DNA of 64,000 bases from positions 372,001 through 436,000 of the forward strand of contig NZ_LLZC01000018.1 of NCBI RefSeq assembly GCF_001461825.1, read 5' to 3'. The position numbers were made by a program, and so were the translations under genes. Origin of the DNA: Bacillus velezensis (GTDB taxonomy: Bacteria > Bacillota > Bacilli > Bacillales > Bacillaceae). The notes under the pieces were generated by a model. It searched no databases, was not told the DNA's origin, and was given only the letters and a program-made list of their open reading frames with translations. Of this stretch, positions 56,187-63,059 are shown in pieces. Each line of letters starts with the position of its first letter. Within the stretch, counting starts at the first letter, position 1.

Positions 56187-57017
56187 ATGACACTATGGGA
56201 GATGTTCACAGCAGCCGTTTTGGGAATCGTGGAAGGGCTGACGGAGTACGCGCCGGTTTCTTCCACGGGACATATGATCATAGCGGATGACATCTGGCTG
56301 AAATCCGGAAGCCTGATGAATCCGGAAGCCGCCAATTCCTTCAAAGTGGTGATTCAGCTCGGTTCGATTCTGGCGGTGGCCATTGTGTTTAAGGATCGGA
56401 TATTACATTTACTCGGCCTCAAAAAAAACGTCACGCGCGATCAGCAGAAGGGATACAGGCTGACCATCGCGCAAATCGCCGTCGGTCTTGTTCCGGCGGC
56501 GGTGCTCGGCTTTTTATTTGAGGATTTCATTGACCGCTATTTATTCTCTGTCAGAACGGTCGCTTACGGATTAATTGCCGGAGCCGTGCTTATGCTTATA
56601 GCGGACTGGATCAATAAAAGGAAAGAAACGATCGATACGGTGGACAGAATCACCTACAAACAGGCTTTCTGTGTCGGATTATTCCAGTGTCTCGCCTTAT
56701 GGCCCGGATTTTCCCGCTCAGGCTCAACGATTGCCGGAGGTGTCATTGTCGGCTTGAATCACCGGGCAGCCGCAGACTTCACATTTATTATGGCTATTCC
56801 GATTATGGCGGGCGCAAGCCTTCTGAAGCTGGTGAAATACTGGAGCAGTCTTTCTTATGACATGATTCCGTTTTTTCTTGTCGGCTTTATCTGCGCCTTT
56901 GTCGTCGCCCTCTTAGTCGTCAAGTTTTTTCTTCGGCTCATCAATCGGATTAAGCTTGTCCCGTTCGCCATTTACCGTGTCATCCTCGGCATCATTTTAA
57001 TCATGCTCGTGCGATAA
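56187..57017 (+). CDS. uppP: UppP (YubB), undecaprenyl-diphosphatase
   Basis: 276 residues from ATG 56187 (MTLWEMFTAAVLGIVEGLTE), the B. subtilis length; two earlier ATG codons are in frame. BacA/UppP family with LTEYAPVSSTGHMI and PGFSRSGSTIAGG, the active-site segments, in an eight-helix membrane protein. It recycles the lipid carrier for cell-wall synthesis and confers bacitracin tolerance. Confidence 0.94.
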   Translation: MTLWEMFTAAVLGIVEGLTEYAPVSSTGHMIIADDIWLKSGSLMNPEAANSFKVVIQLGSILAVAIVFKDRILHLLGLKKNVTRDQQKGYRLTIAQIAVGLVPAAVLGFLFEDFIDRYLFSVRTVAYGLIAGAVLMLIADWINKRKETIDTVDRITYKQAFCVGLFQCLALWPGFSRSGSTIAGGVIVGLNHRAAADFTFIMAIPIMAGASLLKLVKYWSSLSYDMIPFFLVGFICAFVVALLVVKFFLRLINRIKLVPFAIYRVILGIILIMLVR

Positions 57018-57019
57018 AC

Positions 57020-57048
57020 GAAGAGGCCCCCGGAGGGTCTTCTTTTTA
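57020..57048 (+). terminator. Terminator after uppP
   Basis: GAAGAGGCCC / GGGTCTTC with a short CCGGA loop and TTTTT. Confidence 0.7.
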
Positions 57049-57095
57049 TGTTCGAAAAACGTCTCAGGAAAATATGAGCAAACTGAATTTTCTGC

Positions 57096-57124
57096 TTGAA
57101 ATTCAAAGAAGACTCGTCTATAAT
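57096..57124 (+). promoter_or_regulatory. Promoter of tRNA-Ala
   Basis: TTGAAA at 57096-57101 and TATAAT at 57119-57124 with an exact 17-bp spacer, 20 bp before the tRNA gene. Confidence 0.8.
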
Positions 57125-57144
57125 AAAACATGACGTTACAGCAC

Positions 57145-57217
57145 GGGGCCATAGCTCAGCTGGGAGAGCGCTACGCTGGCAGCGTAGAGGTCAGGGGTTC
57201 GAGCCCCCTTGGCTCCA
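57145..57217 (+). tRNA. tRNA-Ala, anticodon GGC
   Basis: Complete cloverleaf of 73 bases. Acceptor GGGGCCA pairs with TGGCTCC (one G-T), D arm GCTC/GAGC, anticodon stem CTACG/CGTAG with loop CTGGCAG (anticodon GGC at 57178-57180, reading GCC/GCU), T arm AGGGG-TTCGAGC-CCCCT. Discriminator A at 57217. The terminal CCA is not encoded. It is a single-gene unit with its own promoter and terminator. Confidence 0.97.
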
Positions 57218-57223
57218 TACCTT

Positions 57224-57256
57224 TAAACCCTTATTCTATAAATAAGGGTTTTTTTG
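57224..57256 (+). terminator. Terminator after tRNA-Ala
   Basis: AAACCCTTATT / AATAAGGGTTT stem, then seven T. Confidence 0.9.
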
Positions 57257-57329
57257 TTTTTTCATCTTCTGCGGCAGCCTCTGTGTTCTGCTTCATTTCT
57301 AACAACTCAAAATAAAGGAAAGAGAGAAA

Positions 57330-57650
57330 ATGAAAAAGAAAATCTATCTTATATTATCTCTGTCAGCGGCACTGGCGCTTTTTTTGACAGCGCTTCCGGC
57401 TCTTTCTCCCGTCATCTTCACGTCTGCTTCAGAAAAAGGAGCCATCAGGCATGACATTTATAAAAAAGGATATCCGTATCAAAGCTACTTTGCGATTCTT
57501 CAAAAAGAAGAAGACGGCGGAGAGGCCGGGAACCTTTATTATGTAAATTGGTTCAATTGGAAAGATGAAACCGGACAGACGCCGCACGTATGTTATTCAA
57601 AAAAATCGTCCGAAGGCGAGTACAAAGTAAGCTGCGGAACCGGACCGTAA
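57330..57650 (+). CDS. Small secreted protein, function unknown
   Basis: 106 residues with a clear signal peptide: KKK, hydrophobic core (about 5-25), likely cleavage near residue 34 (FTSASEKG). The mature part of about 72 residues is rich in Tyr, Trp and charged residues and has two cysteines (HVCYSKK, VSCGTGP) that could form one disulfide. No lipobox and no family recognised. Ribosome site AAAGGAAAGAG. Possibly accessory, as it follows a tRNA. Confidence 0.75.
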   Translation: MKKKIYLILSLSAALALFLTALPALSPVIFTSASEKGAIRHDIYKKGYPYQSYFAILQKEEDGGEAGNLYYVNWFNWKDETGQTPHVCYSKKSSEGEYKVSCGTGP

Positions 57651-57653
57651 TGA

Positions 57654-57686
57654 TCAAGAGCCCCTCTCCAATGAGGGGCTCTTTCT
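57654..57686 (+). terminator. Terminator after the secreted protein gene
   Basis: AGAGCCCCTC / GAGGGGCTCT stem with a six-base loop and TTTCTG, next to the convergent cupin gene. Confidence 0.75.
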
Positions 57687-57716
57687 GTCGAGCTGAATGC
57701 CGCTCCGGCTCTCCGT

Positions 57717-58358
57717 TTAATATCCCCAATATAACGGCGTATCATAATGCCGATACGGATCATTCGGATAATGCGTATTTGGCTGATAAGGCTTATTCAT
57801 ATCAAGAATACCCGTGTTTTCAGTCTGTCCGCAGTATTTATCGGGACCTATCACAGTTGATTGCCGGATCGGTGAAACGGCTTTTTCCCACTCATGCTCA
57901 TTCAGACAGTACGTATGCGCCATGATCTCAGGCGGCGTCAGACGGAGAATATCCGAGCCGTATATCACTTCAGGCGAAGGGGCGTCAAATATGGCCAAAA
58001 GGTGGGTTTTGTCTGAAGTGGCGACTTCATAATGCCACCACCCCTGCGGAACATTCGCCACTTGTCCTGGAGAGATCGGATAATTCCGTATTTTCTGGGT
58101 GAACGGATTCAGCATCGACACCACCGCGGAACCCGAAATACAGTACACCAATTCAGCGGCGTTTTGATGGGTATGCGGTTCAATCACATTTGTTTTGCTC
58201 AGAAAGATATCTAATAATGAAATATTTTCAAGCGTGTTTAACTGTTTAATCCCCAATACATTGATAAAGTTCCGAGCATCTTTCGTAAAAAAACGGCTCT
58301 CATTCACATCATAAGTGAATTGTGTATTCGGAGACGTGTAATCGATATCGGAAACCAT
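57717..58358 (-). CDS. Single-domain cupin protein
   Basis: 213 residues from Met at 58358 (MVSDIDYTSPNTQF), after GGGGGAG; the open frame continues upstream through the hmp control region without a start site. Germin-like cupin: motif 1 HTHQNAAELVYCISG supplies two His and Glu; motif 2 GQVANVPQGWWHYEVA supplies a third His, with Ala in place of the usual Asn. A metal-dependent role is likely, the reaction unknown. The Tyr/Pro/His-rich tail (NDPYRHYDTPLYWGY) recalls spore coat proteins; that is only a resemblance. Confidence 0.8.
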   Translation of the reverse strand: MVSDIDYTSPNTQFTYDVNESRFFTKDARNFINVLGIKQLNTLENISLLDIFLSKTNVIEPHTHQNAAELVYCISGSAVVSMLNPFTQKIRNYPISPGQVANVPQGWWHYEVATSDKTHLLAIFDAPSPEVIYGSDILRLTPPEIMAHTYCLNEHEWEKAVSPIRQSTVIGPDKYCGQTENTGILDMNKPYQPNTHYPNDPYRHYDTPLYWGY

Positions 58359-58486
58359 GCACTCCCCCGCTTTCATCTTTAAACGTATATTCCCAAATAT
58401 ATGTGTCCCTGTTTCACCGGGTGATAAAAAAAGGAGGTGAAATCCATAAATTCCAAATCCAACACAATATTGTGACGACTTTTTTA

Positions 58487-58509
58487 AAGATTCATTTTCA
58501 ATATATCTT
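58487..58509 (+). promoter_or_regulatory. NsrR-like operator 1 upstream of hmp
   Basis: 23-bp imperfect palindrome with arms AAGATTCATT and AATATATCTT, the AAGATnnATT...AATnnATCTT pattern of NsrR boxes. It lies 68 bp before the hmp start, upstream of the putative -10. Confidence 0.6.
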
Positions 58510-58529
58510 TTATTCGAAATATCTCTTAC

Positions 58530-58535
58530 TATAAA
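58530..58535 (+). promoter_or_regulatory. Possible -10 of hmp
   Basis: TATAAA at 58530-58535, directly before and overlapping the second NsrR-like box; the -35 (TTTTAT or CTTTTA) is poor, which fits a gene needing the activator ResD. The divergent gap 58359-58576 contains no gene. Confidence 0.4.
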
Positions 58536-58556
58536 GATATATTGAAAATACATCTT
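58534..58556 (+). promoter_or_regulatory. NsrR-like operator 2 upstream of hmp
   Basis: 23-bp palindrome with arms AAGATATATT and AATACATCTT, 20 bp before the hmp ATG and over the expected transcription start. Its first 16 bases plus one flanking base are the exact reverse complement of 58494-58510. Confidence 0.7.
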
Positions 58557-58576
58557 TAGAAGGGTTGAGGATTAAC

Positions 58577-59752
58577 ATGCTGGATGAGAGAACAATAGAC
58601 ATCATCAAAAGCACAGTACCCGTATTGAAAACACATGGAGAAAACATCACCGGACGCTTTTATAACCTGATGTTTCAAGATCATCCCGAACTGTTAAATA
58701 TGTTTAACCAAACGAACCAAAAGAAACAGACTCAGCGCGCAGCATTGGCAAATGCAGTCATTGCGGCTGCGGCGAATATTGATCAATTAGAACAAATCAT
58801 TCCGGCGGTCAGACAGATCGGCCATAAACACACAAGCATCGGTGTAAAACCGGAACATTATCCGATTGTCGGAAAGTATCTGCTTCTGGCAATTAAGGAT
58901 GTGCTGCAGGATGCCGCAACTCCTGAGATTATGCAGGCATGGGAAAAAGCTTACGGTGTTATTGCGGAGGCTTTCATCGGCATTGAACAAGACATGTACA
59001 ATGAAGCCGGATGGCAGGGGTATAAAGAATTTACGGTTATACAGAAAACGAAAGAAAGCAAAGATATTACATCATTTTATATCAAACCGAGTGACGGCTC
59101 TTCGCTTCCTGGATTTGAAGCGGGACAATATATCAGCATTAAAGTGCGGATTGCGGATTCTCCTTATACGCACATTCGCCAGTACAGCCTGTCTGATGCT
59201 TCTCAAAAAGGGGCATATCGGATTTCTGTGAAAAAGGACGGAGCGGTTTCTTCTCATCTCCACAATGAAGTTCAAGAGGGAGATAAACTTGAAGTCAGCG
59301 CACCCGCCGGGGATTTCAAGCTGTCTTCTTCCGAAAAACCGGTTGTTCTTATCAGTGCCGGCTCCGGAATCACGCCGATGATGAGCATGCTGAAAACAGC
59401 CGCCGAAAAACAGCCGGAGCGTTCCGTTACTTTTATTCATGCCGCGAAAAACGGAGAGTACGCCGCGTTCCGCAAAGAGGCTGAACAAGCTGCGGAGAAT
59501 CATCCGAATATTAACGTCATTTATGTATACAGTGAACCGGCAGAACAAGACCGCTCAGGAGACAAGCCTTTTTACAGCGGCAGGATTGATCAAACCTTCC
59601 TGGAGCAGCTTCATCTGAATCAAGATGCTGCATTTTACTTGTGCGGATCAGCGCAGTTTATGACACAAATGAAAGACATGGTTCTTGCCCTCGGGTTTGA
59701 CTCTGATTCCGTTCAATATGAATTGTTCGGCCCTCAGCTGAGCATGGCATAA
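58577..59752 (+). CDS. hmp: Hmp, flavohemoglobin (nitric oxide dioxygenase)
   Basis: 391 residues from ATG 58577 (MLDERTIDIIKSTVPVLKTHG), after GAAGGGTTGAGG. The globin domain (1-140) has proximal His in QIGHKHTSIGVKPEHYPIVG; the FAD domain has IRQYSLSDAS; the NAD domain has LISAGSGITPMMSML and YLCGSAQFM. It converts nitric oxide to nitrate using O2 and NAD(P)H. In B. subtilis it is controlled by NsrR and ResDE, in line with the operators upstream. Confidence 0.96.
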   Translation: MLDERTIDIIKSTVPVLKTHGENITGRFYNLMFQDHPELLNMFNQTNQKKQTQRAALANAVIAAAANIDQLEQIIPAVRQIGHKHTSIGVKPEHYPIVGKYLLLAIKDVLQDAATPEIMQAWEKAYGVIAEAFIGIEQDMYNEAGWQGYKEFTVIQKTKESKDITSFYIKPSDGSSLPGFEAGQYISIKVRIADSPYTHIRQYSLSDASQKGAYRISVKKDGAVSSHLHNEVQEGDKLEVSAPAGDFKLSSSEKPVVLISAGSGITPMMSMLKTAAEKQPERSVTFIHAAKNGEYAAFRKEAEQAAENHPNINVIYVYSEPAEQDRSGDKPFYSGRIDQTFLEQLHLNQDAAFYLCGSAQFMTQMKDMVLALGFDSDSVQYELFGPQLSMA

Positions 59753-59753
59753 C

Positions 59754-59787
59754 AAAAAAGACTCCTCAAAAAGGAGTCTTTTTTATT
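59754..59787 (+). terminator. Terminator after hmp
   Basis: AAAAAAGACTCCT / AGGAGTCTTTTTT stem with a short A-rich loop. Confidence 0.9.
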
Positions 59788-59893
59788 TGCACAATGTGTT
59801 CTTTCTCCGTCTTTTTCCCTATTTTATTGAAATTTTCATCAATGACCAGTAAAATTATAAATCTAGTGATTCCGGAATTAAAGGAAGGTTGAT

Positions 59894-60739
59894 ATGAAAA
59901 AGAAAGCAAAGACCAAAAGGGTGCTTGGGTGCCTTTTTGCTGTATCTCTTATATTCGGATTATTTCTGGTATCAATGGTGTTTTCGAAATTCATAGTGAC
60001 GGAAGAAAAACCGCCTGAAGAGGTGGACGAGCAGCAGGTCTTTATTGACAGCCTTTCCGGGCATGCTCAAATTTTATATGAGAAATATCATGTCCTTCCG
60101 AGCATCACCCTCGCACAGGCCATTCTCGAATCGGACTGGGGGAACAGTGAGCTTGCGGGGAAAGCGCGCAACCTGTTCGGTGTAAAAGGTGATTATAAAG
60201 GAAAACACGTCACGATGAAAACGGATGAATTTGAAAAAGGAAAACGAAAAACGATTCGGGCAAAATTCCGTAAATACAGCACGTTTTTTGAATCAATGGA
60301 TGACCATGCAAAATTATTTGTCAACGGAACGTCTTGGAATAAAAAGAAGTACAAGCCCGTCATTGAAGCGGACAATTATAAAACAGCGGCGGCTGCCCTT
60401 CAAAAATCCGGCTACGCCACAGACCCCGGCTATGCTGAAAAAATTAAAGATGTCATAGAAACCTATAACCTGAATGAATATGACAAAATCAATGCCTCTC
60501 TTAAAGCAGTTGATATGAAAGGCGCCATCAAAGACCACGCCATTGAAGACGTGTGGTCGAAGCCGTCAAAAGAGCGGCATTCTATAAAACTGGCATCGGC
60601 GCAAAAGTTTACCGGCCAGCATATTAAAGTCGTATCTGAAAAACAAAACGGAGAATCCGTCTGGTACCAAATTCAAGTGAAAGATGAGCTGATCGGCTGG
60701 GTTGACCAAACCGCCGTCCAGTTAAGTGAAGAAACATAA
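59894..60739 (+). CDS. lytG: LytG, exo-N-acetylglucosaminidase
   Basis: 281 residues. N-terminal signal anchor (about 8-30) after a KKKAKTKR stretch, then a GH73 domain with SITLAQAILESDWGNSELA (catalytic Glu), NLFGVKGDYKG and RKYSTFFESMDDHAKLFV, and a C-terminal SH3-like region. It trims glucosamine ends of peptidoglycan during vegetative growth. ATG after AAAGGAAGG. Confidence 0.94.
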   Translation: MKKKAKTKRVLGCLFAVSLIFGLFLVSMVFSKFIVTEEKPPEEVDEQQVFIDSLSGHAQILYEKYHVLPSITLAQAILESDWGNSELAGKARNLFGVKGDYKGKHVTMKTDEFEKGKRKTIRAKFRKYSTFFESMDDHAKLFVNGTSWNKKKYKPVIEADNYKTAAAALQKSGYATDPGYAEKIKDVIETYNLNEYDKINASLKAVDMKGAIKDHAIEDVWSKPSKERHSIKLASAQKFTGQHIKVVSEKQNGESVWYQIQVKDELIGWVDQTAVQLSEET

Positions 60740-60743
60740 GCAT

Positions 60744-60776
60744 CAAAAAAAGCCGGCAGCCCGCCGGCTTTTTTTA
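60744..60776. terminator. Bidirectional terminator, lytG / ktrA
   Basis: AAAGCCGGC / GCCGGCTTT stem with an AGCCC loop and T runs on both strands. It lies immediately after ktrA and leaves no room for ktrB. Confidence 0.85.
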
Positions 60777-61442
60777 CATCCCTTCAGTTTCAAACCTTTT
60801 AATATCACGTTTATGCCCCATCAGCACAAGGCAGTCACATTCATGAATGACAGTCTCCGGAGAAGGGGACAGCTGAATGTCTCCGTTATGTTTCACGGCA
60901 AGAATGGTACAGCCGAATCTGGCCCGGACGCCGAGATCAAGAATGGATTTTAAATGCAGCTTTTTCGTGGCTGAAAGCTCCACGATGCTGTATTCATCTG
61001 ACAAATCAATATAATTTAAGACGTTTTCATCCGAAAGGCTTTGCGCAATTCGCACGCCCATATCCTTTTCGGGATGGATAATACGATCAGCACCGATCTT
61101 TTCAAGCACTTTGTGATGATAATAGTTTTGCGCTTTCACCCAAATATTAGGGATGTTCAGCTCCTTCAATAACAGCGTCGTCAGCGTGCTTGCCTGAATG
61201 TTGGCGCCGATTGCTACGATGACATATTCAAAATTTCTGATGCCGAGCGACTGAAGCTCGCTTTCTTCCGTTGAATTTGCCCGCACAGCATGCGTGGCAT
61301 AAGAGGAGTATGCGTTGACCCGCTCTTCGCTGATATCGACCGCAAGCACCTCATGCCCCATTTTAAAAAGCTCTTTACAGATGCTTCCGCCGAAACGGCC
61401 GAGTCCGATGACGGCAAATTGTTTATTTTTGATTTTTCCCAA
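60774..61442 (-). CDS. ktrA: KtrA, K+ uptake regulatory (RCK) subunit
   Basis: 222 residues, same length as B. subtilis KtrA. RCK_N Rossmann domain with FAVIGLGRFGGSICKEL and the acidic end of beta-2 in VLAVDISEERV; RCK_C domain from about 135, which in KtrA binds c-di-AMP. KtrA forms an octameric ring on the KtrB membrane dimer. TTG start at 61442 after TTAAGGAG. Unlike B. subtilis 168, no ktrB follows: a terminator and lytG come next. Confidence 0.94.
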   Translation of the reverse strand: MGKIKNKQFAVIGLGRFGGSICKELFKMGHEVLAVDISEERVNAYSSYATHAVRANSTEESELQSLGIRNFEYVIVAIGANIQASTLTTLLLKELNIPNIWVKAQNYYHHKVLEKIGADRIIHPEKDMGVRIAQSLSDENVLNYIDLSDEYSIVELSATKKLHLKSILDLGVRARFGCTILAVKHNGDIQLSPSPETVIHECDCLVLMGHKRDIKRFETEGM

Positions 61443-61495
61443 TCCTCATAACTCCTTAAGAAACTGTTTTCGTCACTCCAAATACAACAAACAAG

Positions 61496-61524
61496 AATGT
61501 ACTCCTGTTTCAAGGGTTTGTCAA
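61496..61524 (-). promoter_or_regulatory. Sigma-A promoter of ktrA
   Basis: On the - strand TTGACA (61519-61524) and TACATT (61496-61501) with a 17-bp spacer. The transcript would begin near 61489, giving a leader of under 50 bases before the TTG start. Confidence 0.75.
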
Positions 61525-61556
61525 TGCGAGGGCCGGAGAAAGAAAACAGCACAAAA

Positions 61557-61600
61557 AAAAGACCGGATGACAAGCGAGGGGCTTGTGCCGGTCTTTTTTC
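61557..61600 (-). terminator. Terminator after bslA
   Basis: AAAGACCGG..CAAGC / GCTTG..CCGGTCTTT two-part stem followed on the - strand by eight T. Confidence 0.85.
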
Positions 61601-61607
61601 GCAATTA

Positions 61608-62150
61608 TTAGCAGTCGCAAGGCTGTGTCGGCGGTGTGCTGCGTTTTTGAACAACAATTGTGTCCTCAGCATAGAATTTAGAGCCGATGCTTAATGATTT
61701 ATTTTCTGCACGGAACTTATATGTACCTGCAGCAGGCAATGTTTTATTATTAAGAGAAAGCTTAAATTCCGCTGCGCCGAGCAAATCAATGTTTAACGGA
61801 AGTCTGACTGTTTTGCCGTTATTCAGAATTTGTCTTTCACGCAAAGCGTGTCCGTTGACTGTATCTTTTGTTGTAGCCGCAAATCCGCTAGGAAGGGTAA
61901 ATTCCATAACGCCTAAGCTCAGGATCGTGTTCGGACGGTACGTCAATTCGATATCAGAAAATGACCATTCCTGCTGGCTGGCACCTGTATATTTTGCAAA
62001 TAAGGTAGCAGTCGCTTTCGTGGACATTTCCGGCTCGTGAACGGTTGAGCCTGACTCAGCGGCGAATGACGCTGTCGGCAGAGAAAGAAGCAAAACCAGG
62101 CCGAATAAACTTGCCATGACAGTTGAGAAAAACTTGTGTTTCATTTTCAT
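61608..62150 (-). CDS. bslA: BslA (YuaB), biofilm surface-layer hydrophobin
   Basis: 180 residues from Met at 62150, 4 bp after AGGGGG; the Met at 62144 is an alternative with 10-bp spacing. Signal peptide to about residue 31 (PTASFAAES). The mature Ig-like domain holds WSFSDIELTYRPNTILSLGVMEFTLPSGF and hydrophobic cap loops. It ends in TPPTQPCDC, equivalent to the CxC pair of the B. subtilis protein that cross-links BslA. It coats and waterproofs biofilms. The 5' leader contains a GTTCTT / AAGAAC palindrome at 62178-62193. Confidence 0.94.
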   Translation of the reverse strand: MKMKHKFFSTVMASLFGLVLLLSLPTASFAAESGSTVHEPEMSTKATATLFAKYTGASQQEWSFSDIELTYRPNTILSLGVMEFTLPSGFAATTKDTVNGHALRERQILNNGKTVRLPLNIDLLGAAEFKLSLNNKTLPAAGTYKFRAENKSLSIGSKFYAEDTIVVQKRSTPPTQPCDC

Positions 62151-62283
62151 AAATCCCCCTAAAAAAAATTTGCTGATTGTTCTTAAAAAAGAACGACCAT
62201 ACCTATAAAAATTTACCATCAATTTTAATGGAAGTAAATGGGGTTATATTCCTATATTTTCTCAAAAATAATCAAATCACGAC

Positions 62284-62317
62284 AAAAAAACGCCTGATTT
62301 TGATTCAGGCGTTTTTT
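62284..62317 (-). terminator. Terminator overlapping the gbsR end
   Basis: AAAACGCCTGA / TCAGGCGTTTT stem with T on both sides; the gbsR stop lies within it. Confidence 0.8.
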
Positions 62318-62859
62318 TCGTCCGTTTCTATCGGAATAAATTTAAAAATCTCCCCGCTCTGAACCGAGTCGGCGAGCCGCTTCAGCCAATCATAATAAGC
62401 TTTCGAACTTTCAAGCTGATCATATAACTGCCGCGCTTCTTCCTGTAATTCCGCGTTGCCTTCCTCGGCCAGCAAAACGGACTGCAAATCCGCCTGGGCC
62501 TGTACGATGGCGGACAAATTCACCTGAACTTCACGATCCCATTTCGGCGGGAAGAAATTCGTGAAAAACGTAAAGAAATCTTTTTCCGCTACAAACGTAT
62601 GCTTCCGTGTGCCGCGGTGAAAGGTTTTTTTGACCACATTTAAATCCTGCAGCTTTTTGACGCCTGTGCTCATACTCGGTTTGCTCATCTGCAGTTCCTC
62701 ACGCATTTCGTCAAGCGTCATTTCATCCCTCATATACATTGTTCCGTATAAAATCCCGACACTTCGGGTGATTCCGTAAAGATCCATCGTCTCTGCAATG
62801 GAATCAATGACAAGATCCCTGGCTTGTTCTATAGCTGCGAATTCTGGATTCTCATCCAT
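62305..62859 (-). CDS. gbsR: GbsR, choline-sensing repressor
   Basis: 184 residues, winged-helix MarR-like GbsR family: recognition region TLDEMREELQMSKPSMSTGVKKLQDLNVV at about 48-76, then KTFHRGTRKHTF as wing and a helical C-terminal half. It represses gbsAB and opuB until choline is present. ATG after AAAAGAGGGAC. Divergent from gbsA. Confidence 0.94.
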   Translation of the reverse strand: MDENPEFAAIEQARDLVIDSIAETMDLYGITRSVGILYGTMYMRDEMTLDEMREELQMSKPSMSTGVKKLQDLNVVKKTFHRGTRKHTFVAEKDFFTFFTNFFPPKWDREVQVNLSAIVQAQADLQSVLLAEEGNAELQEEARQLYDQLESSKAYYDWLKRLADSVQSGEIFKFIPIETDEKNA

Positions 62860-62917
62860 ATTGTCCCTCTTTTCCTCTTGAAGTTTAAATTTGTTAAGTC
62901 ATTTCTTTATGTTCTTA

Positions 62918-62945
62918 ATCTTAACGAATCATGACAAAATGTCAA
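62918..62945 (-). promoter_or_regulatory. Promoter of gbsR
   Basis: On the - strand TTGACA (62940-62945) and TAAGAT (62918-62923), 16-bp spacer. Confidence 0.65.
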
Positions 62946-62968
62946 AATCTAAACGGACTGACCGGGTT

Positions 62969-62997
62969 TTGACAGGCAAAAAAACATGTGTTAAATT
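62969..62997 (+). promoter_or_regulatory. Promoter of gbsAB
   Basis: TTGACA at 62969-62974 and TAAATT at 62992-62997, 17-bp spacer. The divergent gap 62860-63059 holds only this, the gbsR promoter and the repeat below. Confidence 0.7.
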
Positions 62998-63032
62998 AAT
63001 ATTGTTAAAAACATTAAATTTTTATTTAACAA
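62989..63032 (+). promoter_or_regulatory. Inverted repeats downstream of the gbsAB -10, putative GbsR operator
   Basis: TGTTAAAT (62989-62996) mirrors ATTTAACA (63024-63031), and an inner TTGTTAAA mirrors TTTAACAA. GbsR of B. subtilis is known to bind downstream of the gbsAB start and block elongation; assigning it to this repeat is inference. Confidence 0.45.
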
Positions 63033-63059
63033 ACTTATTTTTCGGTAAGGAGGACTCTT

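Noticed and set aside
57145-57330. Integration site or island boundary at tRNA-Ala
   Set aside because: No integrase and no duplicated 3' tRNA segment were seen within the window.
58359-58553. Upstream extension of the cupin frame
   Set aside because: Runs through the hmp operators; the Met at 58358 has a GGGGGAG site.
61443-61607. c-di-AMP (ydaO/yuaA) riboswitch before ktrA
   Set aside because: Searched by eye because it is expected here; the leader is too short and the motif is not visible.
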